In this document: positions 55,388 through 64,000 of the stretch, piece by piece
Numbering within the stretch: position 1 is the first letter of the stretch
Layout of the letters: each line of letters starts with the position of its first letter
NCBI RefSeq assembly: GCF_042652345.1
Contig: NZ_JBHSJJ010000006.1
Coordinates: 248,001-312,000, forward strand
From: Negadavirga shengliensis
GTDB lineage: Bacteria; Bacteroidota; Bacteroidia; Cytophagales; Cyclobacteriaceae
Direction: 5' to 3'
Length of the DNA: 64,000 bases
Made by a program: the position numbers and the translations under genes
The notes under the pieces: generated by a model
Databases searched by the model: none
What the model saw: only the letters and a program-made list of their open reading frames with translations
Told to the model about the DNA's origin: nothing

Positions 55388-55816
55388 TTACACACTTTCA
55401 GACTGGATGCCAAGCTGCTGCAAAATGGCAGCCACGTTATAATAGCGGCGGTTTTCCACTACCAGACCGTTTTCATCCAGCTTGACAAAACTGGCCACCT
55501 CAAACTTCACCTTTTTGCCGGTAGCCGGAAGCGCGCCCGCTGGAGAGTCCAATTGACCATCATTGGTACCGGTCATTTCAAATTCGGCAGCGATCCAACT
55601 ACCGCTTGCCAACACGTTGATGACCTCGCCTCTCAGGTCGGGAAAAGCTGTAAAAAATATTTCCATATCTTTTTCAATTTCCTTTCTGCCCTTCAAGGGG
55701 TCCGGATAAAAAGGATCGTGGGCAGTGGCTCCTTCCGCAAATAAACTGGCGAAAGTCCCGGCATCATGTTCATTGATGGCCTTCGTTACTTTTTCAATGA
55801 AATCGTTCTTTTCCAT
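55388..55816 (-). CDS. SnoaL/NTF2-like (ester-cyclase type) protein
   Basis: 142 residues, normal length for SnoaL-like proteins. FIEKVTKAINEHDAGTFASLFAEGATAHDPFYPDPLKG, then FFTAFPDLRGEV and IAAEFEMTGTNDG are the expected pattern, and ATGKKVKFEVASFVKLDENG completes it. Probably a small alpha+beta-barrel enzyme or ligand-binding protein; substrate unknown. No signal peptide. Upstream of it on the same strand lies only intergenic DNA, so it is its own unit. Confidence 0.88.
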   Translation of the reverse strand: MEKNDFIEKVTKAINEHDAGTFASLFAEGATAHDPFYPDPLKGRKEIEKDMEIFFTAFPDLRGEVINVLASGSWIAAEFEMTGTNDGQLDSPAGALPATGKKVKFEVASFVKLDENGLVVENRRYYNVAAILQQLGIQSESV

Positions 55817-56032
55817 GATGGTGTATGTTTTGGGTTATCAATTGATTATCAGGGCGAAAAAACCTGCCGGCCGGGCTACAAGGTCATTTCAAAGGTAAGA
55901 AATCAAAAAACGCAGCACATCCGTACCCACACGTAATTTTTACACGTAGAAAAGGGAAAGATGAAGGTCAGGAAGAAAATCCGACCTGCGTGCAGAAAAC
56001 CCGCTTGTCAAAATCAGTTGTGTTTCAAAAAA

Positions 56033-57745
56033 TCACTCGCCCAGAAGATGGTTTCGGTGGGCAAAAGCTGTGGTAAAGGCTCTGGCCGCTTTTCCGGAGG
56101 CCCCGATTTTTCCATAAATGTTGGATATGTGCCGTTCTGCGGTTCTTATGCTAATGAACAATTTACGGGCAATCTCCGCATTGTCCCTTCCGGCAGCCAT
56201 TTCACGCAAAATCTCCAACTCTCTGTGGGTAAGGGTCTCCGGTAAATTTTTTTCCAATTGACGGGGCTGTGCGGATTTGATTTTATTGAGGACAACACGG
56301 GCGCGTTGTTTTTCAATCACAGCCCCGAGCGATTCGAATATCCCCAAGGCCAAATGAACCTCTGCGAGCGCGTTGCTTTTCTGTCCCTGCAAATACATGG
56401 CTTGTGCAAGACCGGTTCTGGCGCGGGCGGCTTCAAAAGGATTCTTGTTCTGTTCAAAAAGCTCTAAGGCCAACTCGAAACTTTTATAAGCAAAAGCGTA
56501 ATCACCCTGAGCAATGGCCACTGTTCCTTCCACATAAGCGGCTGTTGCCAACAAAGGCTCCGTCCCCACCGTGTCCGCAATTTTGCGCAACGCTGCCGCC
56601 GATTCGGTGGCCTTGAGGATTTTACCCAAGGCGATCATGATCAATACATGCAGTTCGAGTGCCGGTGGCAAAGCCAGGCGGCATGATTCAGGAGTATTTC
56701 TAAGATAACGTTCCGACAGCATGCCGGCCGTCTCAAAATCACCAAGGTCATAAGCAAGGGCGGATTTGGCTAACAAAAGCCTGTTGGCACCCAATATCCT
56801 AAAAGGTCTGGCACCGGCCTGCTTGATCAATTCGGTGGCTTCCGCCATTTTACCTCTCTTCCTGTACAGATCGGCTCTGAGCAAGATTCCCTCAGCAGCA
56901 TGCGCGGGACGGCTTGATATTAGTTTTTCAGAATAAGTTTCCAAAAGAGCTTCTGCTTCGTCCCAATCCCCTTGCCATATCAATATGCCTGAGTAGTGTA
57001 TTTGACACTGGGAAAACATCAAGGGGTATTTACCGCTTCCGGCGGCTTTATTCACGTGAAAACACCATTGTACCGCCCGGCCATAATCCCTTACCCGCTC
57101 GCAGGCGCTGATCAGATAGCAGCAAACCGTAATAGCAATATCAAGATCACCGATCTCTCCGGCAAGAGCAGCGGTGGCTGTCTCATCCAGTCTTTGCATG
57201 CCTTCCTTCACATGTCCCTGACAGACCAAAGCCAGCCCCTCTGTTGCCAAACCCATCATCAGAAAATCGAATTCGTTAAGCTGTCTGGCCAACTCCACGA
57301 TCTCAGTACCCAAACGGAAGCTTTTTTCGGGATCATGATGGACCTCGACAGCCACATAACCGTCAAATATTTTGACCATCGCATGTTCCACACCGGGGGC
57401 CAGGTCTTCCAAAAGCCGATGCGCCCTTCTGCTCCATCCATTGGCGATGACGAATTCTCCCTGGAAAGAAAAATAATCAAAAGCCAAGGCTATGGCCACA
57501 CGGGCTGCACTTTTGTTATCGCCCAGTTCCCGGTATAACCGGTAAGCTTTTTCCCGGCATGAAAAAGTAGTGGCTGCATCATCCAGCCACCAGGAAGCGA
57601 GCCCGAGATATTCCAGGCATTCCGGCGTCTCCTCAATCCGGACGGCGGCACTGAAATATTCCTTCGCTTTTTCCCAGTCATTTGTCGCAAGCGCTTCCTG
57701 ACCGGATTGCATGCTTTGTTGTGCGGGATAAATGGGTCTGGACAT
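56033..57745 (-). CDS. TPR-LuxR transcription regulator
   Basis: 570 residues from ATG 57745 (MSRPIYPAQQ), because upstream codons are low in similarity to coding sequence. A TPR-like helical array covers most of the protein (ALATNDWEKAKEYFSAAVRIEETPECLEYLG, MQRLDETATAALAGEIGDLDI, LAQAMYLQGQKSNALAEVHLALGIFE). C-terminal LuxR HTH about 500-560 (LTHRELEILREMAAGRDNAEIARKLFISIRTAERHISNIYGKI). No kinase or receiver domain and no Walker motif, so it differs from MalT-type regulators. Target genes unknown; the neighbouring SnoaL-like gene on the same strand lies 217 bp downstream. Confidence 0.88.
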   Translation of the reverse strand: MSRPIYPAQQSMQSGQEALATNDWEKAKEYFSAAVRIEETPECLEYLGLASWWLDDAATTFSCREKAYRLYRELGDNKSAARVAIALAFDYFSFQGEFVIANGWSRRAHRLLEDLAPGVEHAMVKIFDGYVAVEVHHDPEKSFRLGTEIVELARQLNEFDFLMMGLATEGLALVCQGHVKEGMQRLDETATAALAGEIGDLDIAITVCCYLISACERVRDYGRAVQWCFHVNKAAGSGKYPLMFSQCQIHYSGILIWQGDWDEAEALLETYSEKLISSRPAHAAEGILLRADLYRKRGKMAEATELIKQAGARPFRILGANRLLLAKSALAYDLGDFETAGMLSERYLRNTPESCRLALPPALELHVLIMIALGKILKATESAAALRKIADTVGTEPLLATAAYVEGTVAIAQGDYAFAYKSFELALELFEQNKNPFEAARARTGLAQAMYLQGQKSNALAEVHLALGIFESLGAVIEKQRARVVLNKIKSAQPRQLEKNLPETLTHRELEILREMAAGRDNAEIARKLFISIRTAERHISNIYGKIGASGKAARAFTTAFAHRNHLLGE

Positions 57746-58127
57746 AGGGATAATGGTTTGGTTCCCGGGGCCCGGTAGAAATATATTTCCTAAGTTAAAA
57801 AATCGGCTGCAATTATTCATATAAGCAGTACACGGATTATATGTTTTACCGTCTTTATGAACGTCTTCAGAAACAACAATTTTAAAAAAACCGGTCTATC
57901 CCAGCTTACCCTCTAGTCAATGGGTAAAAATCTGCCCGTGTTGATTAATGGATAAAAAATCGGAAATTGGAAGATTTATTTGATAGGCCCCTCTTTATCC
58001 TTGGGTTTCCGCAGAAAGACAAAAACCCTCCTTAATCAAGCCAAGGAGGGTTTCTGAAATCAACCATTCAAACATGAAGCAAAGCTTTCCGTTTTTTATC
58101 GTGGATTACCAGTTAAAAGGACGAAGT
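57746..58127. other. Intergenic region with terminator
   Basis: No gene is supported. Contains the promoter of the TPR-LuxR regulator and the terminator of the oxidoreductase listed separately. Confidence 0.5.
58023..58053 (-). terminator. Terminator of the Gfo/Idh/MocA gene
   Basis: Stem AAACCCTCCTT / AAGGAGGGTTT, then TTTTTG on the minus strand, 75 bp after the stop of the gene ending at 58128. Confidence 0.85.
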
Positions 58128-59594
58128 TTATACCTCCCAGCCTTTCCGGTATTCCCTCCCCACAAATTGGTTGGCTTCTTCGAGGTTGGTAATGCGCATG
58201 TTTTCGCCATCCCATAGCAGCTTTTTCCTCCCATAGTATTCCGCTTGTCCTTTGGCATTTTCCCTTCTCAGCATATAACTTCTTATGGCGAGGTTGCCCA
58301 TGAGGACGGTTTCGGTCATCGGTCCGGCATAGTCAAAAGAAGAGGTCAGGGCTTTGTGCTCGGGACTGTTGAATCCTGCTTTGCAGGCGTCGACCCATTT
58401 GCGCTGGTGGCCGTACTCGGGTTCGTCGTTCTCTTCTTTTTCAGGGCCAAATTCCGTGGTGCCGTCATTGAGATAAAGTTTGGGCATCAGCGGGGAGCTG
58501 TCGTTGATATTGGTGGAGATGATGCCCTTTTCACCTATGATCAGTACCCCATTGGCGCTGTTTGCCCCTCCGATATCATGATCGGCCGGAATAATATCCG
58601 GATGGGAAGGCCTGATGCCTCCGTCACTCCAGGTCATTTCGATGGGTGATTTGCTTTTTTCGGTCGCTTCAAAATGCAGCGTGATGAAAGAAGAGGCAGG
58701 ACAACCTTTGGGATGGTATTCCGGTGTCCACATTTTGGTGTAAATGGCCGCTACGCTGCATTCCGCATCGGTTGGATAATGAAGTCCCAAAGTACGGAAA
58801 GGAATATCCACCAAGTGGCAACCCACATCCCCCAGTGCGCCGGTGCCATAATCCCACCAGCCTCTCCAGTTGAAGGGATGCAGGTTGGGTGTATAAGGAA
58901 TGTTCTCCGCAGGCCCTAACCAAAGATCCCATTTCAAATCATCCGGTTTTTCGCCTTCGTTGGGTTGGGGGAATTCAATTCCCTGGGGCCATACGGGACG
59001 GTTGGTCCATATTTGTACTTTGGAGATTTTTCCGAGTTTATCGGAGTCTACCCATTTTTGGACCATATCCAGAAGGGGATTTGATCCGCCTTGATTACCC
59101 ATTTGGCTGACGATTTTGTTGGACCTGGCCATTTCGGTCAGCATTCGTGCTTCCCGGATGTTATGGGTCATCGGCTTCTGGACGTACACGTGGACGCCTC
59201 TTTCCATGGCGTATTTTGCCGCAGGCCCATGGACGTGGTCCGGGGTGGAAATGGTAACGGCATCGATATCCTTCTCCTTATCCAGCATCTCCCGGTAGTC
59301 ATGGTATAACTTGGCCTTGGGAAAATTTTCCACTGACCGGGAGGCGGAGCCTGAAAAATCCACGTCACAAAGAGCAACCACCCTTTCACGGCCGTTGACA
59401 GACGCATTTCTGATATCACTCGCCCCTTTGCCTCCGGCTCCGATCGCCGCGAGGTTTAACTGATCACTTGGTGCGGTGTAACCAGGCCCCCCCAGTACAT
59501 GCCGGGGAACGATAAAAATGGAGGATGCGATGGCAGCGTTCTTTAGAAAATTTCTGCGTGAGTTTTCTAAAGATTTTTTATTTGGTTTTTTCAT
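58128..59594 (-). CDS. Gfo/Idh/MocA-family oxidoreductase, Tat-exported
   Basis: 488 residues. Twin-arginine signal SRRNFLKNAAIASS near residue 12 sends the folded protein to the periplasm. NAD(P)-binding Rossmann motif IGAGGKGASDI near residues 50-60 and the EKP-like catalytic motif VQKPMTHN near residue 137. Domain 2 includes GALGDVGCHLVDIPFRTLG, a common feature of the Bacteroidota PUL-associated glycosidase-like members (GH109 relatives). The redox cofactor must be bound before export. It may act as an oxidoreductase or a GH109-type NAD-dependent glycosidase; sequence alone does not decide. Followed by a terminator. Confidence 0.93.
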   Translation of the reverse strand: MKKPNKKSLENSRRNFLKNAAIASSIFIVPRHVLGGPGYTAPSDQLNLAAIGAGGKGASDIRNASVNGRERVVALCDVDFSGSASRSVENFPKAKLYHDYREMLDKEKDIDAVTISTPDHVHGPAAKYAMERGVHVYVQKPMTHNIREARMLTEMARSNKIVSQMGNQGGSNPLLDMVQKWVDSDKLGKISKVQIWTNRPVWPQGIEFPQPNEGEKPDDLKWDLWLGPAENIPYTPNLHPFNWRGWWDYGTGALGDVGCHLVDIPFRTLGLHYPTDAECSVAAIYTKMWTPEYHPKGCPASSFITLHFEATEKSKSPIEMTWSDGGIRPSHPDIIPADHDIGGANSANGVLIIGEKGIISTNINDSSPLMPKLYLNDGTTEFGPEKEENDEPEYGHQRKWVDACKAGFNSPEHKALTSSFDYAGPMTETVLMGNLAIRSYMLRRENAKGQAEYYGRKKLLWDGENMRITNLEEANQFVGREYRKGWEV

Positions 59595-60066
59595 GGGTAT
59601 TATTTAATTGAATTTTTTTCCACTTTAAATTACATCATTAATTCTTTTATTTCCCAAGCAAAGGATTGAAAAGATAAACATATCCATGATGGATGGTCCA
59701 TTACCGCGTTGAGTCCGCCCCTTGGTAGATGGAGCGTAAATGAACGGTGATGTCATCATCTTTTTTACGATCCATAGCGGGATCTATATTCATACGGTAA
59801 AACGGTTGAAAGTACTACTCCACAAATGTGGCAGTGGCTTTTCATTTATAGTGGAAAGTAAGCGCCAAGTGCATACATCAGCTGACGGGTGGTTGCTGGA
59901 AATTCGCAGGCAGTGCAGGCCCTCTGGACAGTGGAACGCCCATACCCAGTTGGCAGGTAAACCATTTTTGGCTTCTGTAAACGAAGTTTGGTCCCAAAGC
60001 ATTCTGGGAAAACCTTTCTCCGATTCCCTGGTGCCAGTACTGAAAGGAGAGGAATTTTAACGTCAC
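59595..60066. other. Gap without supported gene
   Basis: 472 bp. A + strand ORF (59740-60060) and an overlapping minus one exist but neither has a recognisable family or convincing composition. Left as intergenic. Confidence 0.4.
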
Positions 60067-60657
60067 TTAACTGTAATTTTTTAAAACCCTGTTTTTGTCC
60101 AGGTCAATTTTCATTTTTGTTGCTATGCGTTCTACTTGTTTTATGTGTCTGATATTGTGATTGATGATGAATCTAAAGGTATCACCCAGTTTTAATTTCA
60201 GCCATTTCGCGATGGAAATCCCTATTTTAACCTTATTCAAACTGACTTTCCGGGAGCGGTCAAGCAGGTTGATCAGCTGCAGCTGCTGGTCTATAAACGT
60301 GTCAATTACAGACCGGTCCAAACGGCTGTTCAGGGGGTTTTTGTCTTTAAAAGTTTTCATCTTATTCAATTTCTCTTTTGGGAGCATGCTGTTGGCAAAA
60401 TAATTCCCGAGGACACCGCTTTTGAAGTGGCTTTCCCCTTTGGTTTTCGTACGCGATAGGGCGTCGGTGATTTCGGGGAGATAATAGTTTCCGTACAGGT
60501 TGAGGTGTTCAATACATTCCAGGATACTCCAACTTTCCGGGTTTTCTCTCCAGTTCAGCTCTTTATCGGATTTACTTTTGAGGGATGTCGCAAAATTCAA
60601 ATGTTGCCGGGTCTGCTCGATCAAACTTAAAATGAGGTTTTCAGATTCAGTTTTCAT
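60067..60657 (-). CDS. DinB-family protein
   Basis: 196 residues. DinB-like four-helix bundle with metal-ligand His residues in WSILECIEHLNLYGNYY (about 45-58) and INHNIRHIKQ (about 172-181). These are thought to be metal-dependent thiol- or bacillithiol-type S-transferases; the substrate is unknown. It lies 69 bp downstream of a Crp-type regulator on the same strand, so probably one operon. Confidence 0.88.
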   Translation of the reverse strand: MKTESENLILSLIEQTRQHLNFATSLKSKSDKELNWRENPESWSILECIEHLNLYGNYYLPEITDALSRTKTKGESHFKSGVLGNYFANSMLPKEKLNKMKTFKDKNPLNSRLDRSVIDTFIDQQLQLINLLDRSRKVSLNKVKIGISIAKWLKLKLGDTFRFIINHNIRHIKQVERIATKMKIDLDKNRVLKNYS

Positions 60658-60726
60658 GGGGATAGCGTTTTGTTTATTTTTTTATATAAAAGTCCATCAT
60701 CGGGACCACAAAAACCTTGATCGAAG

Positions 60727-61236
60727 TCAAGACTTTTTTAAGCGGGAGAGGGTTTCCGGGCTCATTCTCAAATAATTGGCAATGTGTCTGTTGGGGATCT
60801 CCTGAAACAACTGGGGGCTTCTGCGGAGTACCCGCAGATACCTTTCCTTTGGCGAGGAGGTCAATATATCCTTCTCCCTTTCCATCTGTTGCAATACCAG
60901 GTCCTCTAAAATTTCACGCCACAGCCGTTTGTTGTTTTCATCCTGGTCAAGGAATTCCATGAACCGTTTCTTTGTGATGACTTTTAATACGGTCTTTTTG
61001 ATGGCCTGAATGTAAAAGTCCGAGGGCTGCTCGGTCAAAAACGAATCCAGGGAAACGATAAGGTTATCCCTGTATCCAAAACGGATGATATGTTCTTCAA
61101 AGTCATCCAGCACATACACCCTTAAACTTCCACTGACCACGTAGTAAATGTTGGTGTCCACGCTGCCTTTGACCTTCAAAAAATCATTTCTGCCGACGGT
61201 CAATGTTTTTTCGTACAAATCGGTTACCGGTATCAT
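60727..61236 (-). CDS. Crp/Fnr-family transcription regulator
   Basis: 169 residues. Cyclic-nucleotide-binding-like fold (about 10-110: IYYVVSGSLRVYVLDDFEEHII) and C-terminal HTH (IPNRHIANYLRMSPETLSRLKKS, about 146-169). The HTH lacks any iron-sulfur Cys cluster and canonical cAMP residues. Likely controls itself and the DinB-like gene. Belongs to the same general subgroup as the regulator at 51.1 kb. Confidence 0.92.
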   Translation of the reverse strand: MIPVTDLYEKTLTVGRNDFLKVKGSVDTNIYYVVSGSLRVYVLDDFEEHIIRFGYRDNLIVSLDSFLTEQPSDFYIQAIKKTVLKVITKKRFMEFLDQDENNKRLWREILEDLVLQQMEREKDILTSSPKERYLRVLRRSPQLFQEIPNRHIANYLRMSPETLSRLKKS

Positions 61237-61789
61237 GTATGTCCATTGGGTTTTTGATTTGAAGTTTACCTTTTTTGCGGAAAAAACAGGTGTTTTGCTG
61301 ATTTTTTTTGCTTTTCACGGTATTCCGGGCCTGGGTTTGTTTTCACCGGTGCGGTAGCAGGCAAGGTTATTAAGTTAAGCCAGCGTTTATCCGTAAGTCC
61401 TTCCAGGGGCTGGTACAAGCTCAAAGGGGAAGCCCACCAGATTTTCATGTACTGATGTGACCATTGGTGACTCCGGCACGGTAGGTACTTAAAAAAAAAC
61501 GCCAAATCCCTCGTTTCGTCTTGGCTATTTTTATAACTTATGCTTTCGGTTTGCGGGATACTTTTCCGCCCCGGGTTTGATAGGTGGAACTTTGGTGTAT
61601 TCTGCTTGTGCCGACTGTCCAATAGAAGAAATGGGAGTGGAAAAGTTTTCCAGTCGAAAATGTCTGTTGGATATCACGGATTTTGTTCGATAGGAATGGG
61701 CACAGTGGGAAATTCGATTGACTTGCATTCAATGAAACAATAGTAAGAAAAGAAAAGGTATGCACAAGATGCAATCAACAATTTTGGCT

Positions 61790-62055
61790 AGTGTTATGTC
61801 AAGTATGAAATCTCGGATTTCGGATCACTCCCATTAGTTTCGTAAGATGTCCATGCCTGCCTGATGGCAGTCAGGGATTGCACAGCCTGCCCCGGACCCG
61901 GTCAACGGGATTCGGGGATTAGCACGAAAAGGAGAATATCTAATTGAAAAGCTGTTTCAATTACATTGTTCTTTCCATAAAATTAGTGCCAATTAGTGTA
62001 ATTAGTGGACAAAAAATCGTCGAGATTTCCGTCAATTTAAACTTGACATGACACT
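61790..62055. mobile_element. MITE-like element with 15-bp terminal inverted repeats
   Basis: Ends AGTGTTATGTCAAGT (61790-61804) and, inverted, AGTGTCATGTCAAGT (62041-62055), one mismatch. A second inverted block GAAATCTCG (61807-61815; CGAGATTTC at 62021-62029) lies just inside. The 266-bp interior has no ORF. It includes a hairpin CTGCC-TGAT-GGCAG and three tandem AATTAGTG units (61981-62006). No clear target duplication. Structure fits a non-autonomous transposable element or dispersed repeat. Confidence 0.6.
61979..62010. repeat. Tandem AATTAGTG units
   Basis: Three copies of AATTAGTG within about 30 bp, near the right end of the MITE-like element. Confidence 0.6.
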
Positions 62056-62119
62056 TCTATGGACCATATGAATAGCGGGATGGGAAGAAGCTTATAATTT
62101 CAAACAAACACGACAGTCA

Positions 62120-62479
62120 ATGAAAACAACACCTGAACACGATGAACGAATAGCAAAAATGACTTTTGCCTCGGTATATCCACACTATGTCACAAAAGTG
62201 GAGGGGAAAGGCAGGACAAAAGAAGAACTGCATCAGGTCATAAAGTGGCTGACCGGCTTCGATGACAGGAAACTACAGGAACTTATTGATGAGAAGGCGA
62301 CGTTTGAAACATTCTTTAAAAAAGCAAAACTGAACGCCAGGGCGCATTTGATAACAGGAGTGATCTGTGGCTACCGGATAGAGGAAATCGAAAATCCCCT
62401 GACCAGACAGGCGAGGTATTTGGACAAATTGGTGGACGAGTTGGCCAAGGGACGTAAGATGGAAAAGATTCTTCGGTAG
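62120..62479 (+). CDS. DUF2200 family protein
   Basis: 119 residues, full length for the family. DUF2200 pattern: IAKMTFASVYPHYVTKVEGKGRTKEELHQVIKWLTGFD, then FETFFKKAKLN, then LITGVICGYRIEEIENPLTRQARYLDKLVDELAKGR. Function unknown, cytoplasmic. 64 bp downstream of the MITE-like element, which may sit in its promoter. Confidence 0.93.
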   Translation: MKTTPEHDERIAKMTFASVYPHYVTKVEGKGRTKEELHQVIKWLTGFDDRKLQELIDEKATFETFFKKAKLNARAHLITGVICGYRIEEIENPLTRQARYLDKLVDELAKGRKMEKILR

Positions 62480-62863
62480 GGGTAAAGAATGAAAGAAGCT
62501 TTTGCTGTCCCTAAAAGATGAAGGTAAAATGGCATTGTCCAACTATGTTTTCAACGCAGTATAGGTTTAATTACTTCAAATTCGGACCATTGGGATGGTT
62601 CAATAAAGAATTTCAATGCTAAAACCACAACTGAATTTTCCAACATCAAAAGTAATGATAATCCCGGCCAATCATTTTCTTTACTTTTTACGTTTAATTA
62701 ATTTTTAATGAAAATGTAATTTAACACATATTTTTTTTGGTTTAAATACAAGTAAATGACTTTTAATATTATCGCGGTGTTAAAAGGTTGCTTTTTAAGA
62801 TGTTATTTACTATAATTACAGGTATTGTTTTATTCTATTTTTTACGGTGTAAATGGGAAACCG
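62480..62863. other. AT-rich gap
   Basis: 384 bp with no supported gene. Carries the presumed promoter of the glycosyltransferase that follows. Confidence 0.45.
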
Positions 62864-64000
62864 ATGAAAGCAGTTTTGATTTTGGCTTTTTATTCTTTGG
62901 TAGGCACCGGAAAGGTCGGAGAGAAAGGAAAAGGGGAGCTTGCGTTACTTTCTGGACAATTTAGTCAAAGGGAGGCAACAAACAGCCTTACCTTTTATAA
63001 AAGAAGCCGAAAAGGCATATGACCATGCATTTAAGGAGGTAGGCCGTTTTCCTGTTTTATTGGATGATCATTTTGCACCGAAGGCATTGTTTTATCGCAG
63101 CCGGGGAATAAAGGTCACGTTGGTGTCCACCATGATACTTCCTTTGAGGCATTTGCGAACACCCCCGATCCAGTCGTCATATATCCCGGACGGACGCTGT
63201 TATTCTTCCCTGATCATATCTTTTTTATGGACCAAGACGAGGGTAAAAAGAGCATGGAGCTTGTTAATTGGACGTATGCTTAGTTTGGGCGGGACGGATG
63301 TAAAAATTTTTGCAAAAACCTATGACCTGCGGGAACTTGTGTTTGACAAGAGCAGAGCCTTTGGTTGGGGTTTTAGCAATATTCCCCTTATAGCCACATA
63401 TCCCAGGGCTCTGGATTTTGTAGATATGGGAACAGTAAATAAAGTTTTCTATTTCGGATCACTGCCTGCCATAACGCGGGAAAATATCGAAGACAACAGA
63501 CTTGCCGGTATATTGAAATTGGTGGAACATTCTGAAAAGACGTGGGTGTATTGCTCGCTGGGCACGGTAACTTCGGATTACCTGGGGGTCTGCAGGAAGT
63601 TCTTTAACCGGATATTGAAGGGGGCCACCGCCCGTACTCAATTCATGATTATCCTGAACGTAGGGGAGTTTTTTGACATCAACGAGTTGGGACCTGTTCC
63701 GGATAATGTATTTGTCTTTAACAGAACACCGCAGGCCCAATTGTTAAAGAGGATCGATGTGATGATCAACCATGGAGGATTGAACACCATTAAGGAATGC
63801 CTTGCTGCGGGAGTTCCCATGCTGGTCTATCCGCTTTCTCTAAAATGGGACCAACCTGGTTGTGCAGCTAGGGTGGTCAAAAAAGGAATCGGGCAGCGGG
63901 GCAACATCCGGCGGGACAGCGCGAAAACGATTTACACAAAGCTAGTCCATATGGTAGGCAATCTATCCCATTACAAGGAAAATCTCCAGGCTTTTCGCCA
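62864..64000 (+). pseudogene. GT1/MGT-type glycosyltransferase, N-terminus damaged, 3' end outside window
   Basis: ATG 62864 gives MKAVLILAFYSLVG, a typical N-terminal beta-strand of GT-B glycosyltransferases, but this frame closes at TGA 63020. The rest of the protein is open in another frame from about 62905 to the window end: LPFIKEAEKAYDHAF, VLLDDHFAPKALFYRSRGIK, WVYCSLGTVTSDY, VFVFNRTPQAQLLKRIDVMI, NHGGLNTIKECLAAGVPMLV and the sugar-nucleotide site WDQPGCAARVV. Compared with full-length relatives, the GH-containing loop after the first strand appears missing, so a deletion plus frameshift is likely. It resembles UDP-glucuronosyl/macrolide-type transferases. Acceptor unknown. The break could also be an assembly error near 62900-63010. 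Confidence 0.65.

Larger units (their letters stand above)
61237..62119. other. Long gap holding a MITE-like element
   Basis: 883 bp with several overlapping ORFs on both strands and none convincing. The element at 61790-62055 is listed separately. Positions 61237-61789 show no recognised gene or RNA. Confidence 0.5.

Noticed and set aside
59740..60060. 106-codon plus-strand ORF between the oxidoreductase and DinB genes
   Set aside because: No domain, signal or convincing start context; an overlapping ORF is open on the other strand too.
61266..61743. Overlapping ORFs on both strands in the long gap before DUF2200
   Set aside because: None has recognisable similarity, and the composition is not protein-like.

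Overview
The window looks like chromosomal DNA from a Bacteroidota bacterium, most likely order Cytophagales (a Cyclobacteriaceae-like marine or soil glycan degrader; this placement is inference). The evidence is a SusC/SusD pair, large CarboxypepD_reg/beta-barrel outer-membrane proteins, ATPase-less MacB/FtsX-type permeases in tandem, an orphan type IX secretion C-terminal signal, sulfatases, GH172 (DUF2961) proteins, SPII lipoboxes and a near absence of Shine-Dalgarno sequences. There is no rRNA, no CRISPR array, no complete insertion sequence and no recognisable prophage.

Layout. 1-5.4 kb: glycan-degradation cluster on + (two GH172 proteins, a sulfatase, and a second sulfatase that is a heavily broken pseudogene carrying a small insertion with a 9-bp duplication). 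5.5-11.1 kb: minus-strand genes for a small exported protein, a zinc dehydrogenase, and two adjacent DUF3857/transglutaminase-like proteins. 11.3-13.8 kb: a translationally coupled + operon (YiaK-type dehydrogenase, P-loop kinase, APH-like kinase). 13.9-24.3 kb: HMA-NTF2 fusion, tRNA-Gln, TonB-receptor-like barrel, two MacB-like permeases, exported OsmC-like protein, tRNA-Gly. 24.7-30.7 kb: gltB-gltD (glutamate synthase). 31.3-36.0 kb: SusC/SusD pair with its own terminator. 36-38 kb: decayed DNA (antitoxin fragment, T9SS sorting-domain fragment, a porin-like gene with a 12-A homopolymer frameshift). 38.1-45 kb: sulfatase, patatin, pckA, and a large exported protein of unknown family. 45-51.7 kb: small enzymes and housekeeping accessories, universal stress protein, and a Crp-DoxX-hydrolase operon whose hydrolase lacks the nucleophile serine. 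52.2-54.1 kb: PAS histidine kinase overlapping its response regulator. 54.9-61.2 kb: lipoprotein, SnoaL-like protein, TPR-LuxR regulator, Tat-exported Gfo/Idh/MocA oxidoreductase, DinB-Crp pair. 61.8-62.06 kb: a non-coding element bounded by 15-bp inverted repeats (MITE-like). 62.1 kb to the end: DUF2200 protein and a GT1-type glycosyltransferase that runs off the window and looks damaged at its N-terminus.

How the parts relate. The GH172, sulfatase, SusCD, Gfo/Idh and dehydrogenase genes fit catabolism of sulfated or uronate-containing polysaccharides, but they are scattered and not one intact polysaccharide utilisation locus. GltBD and PckA are central nitrogen and carbon metabolism. No clear new multigene system was found. 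The more unusual items are the small mobile-looking elements, the homopolymer frameshift in a signal peptide, the HMA-NTF2 fusion, the signal-bearing OsmC and the nucleophile-less hydrolase.
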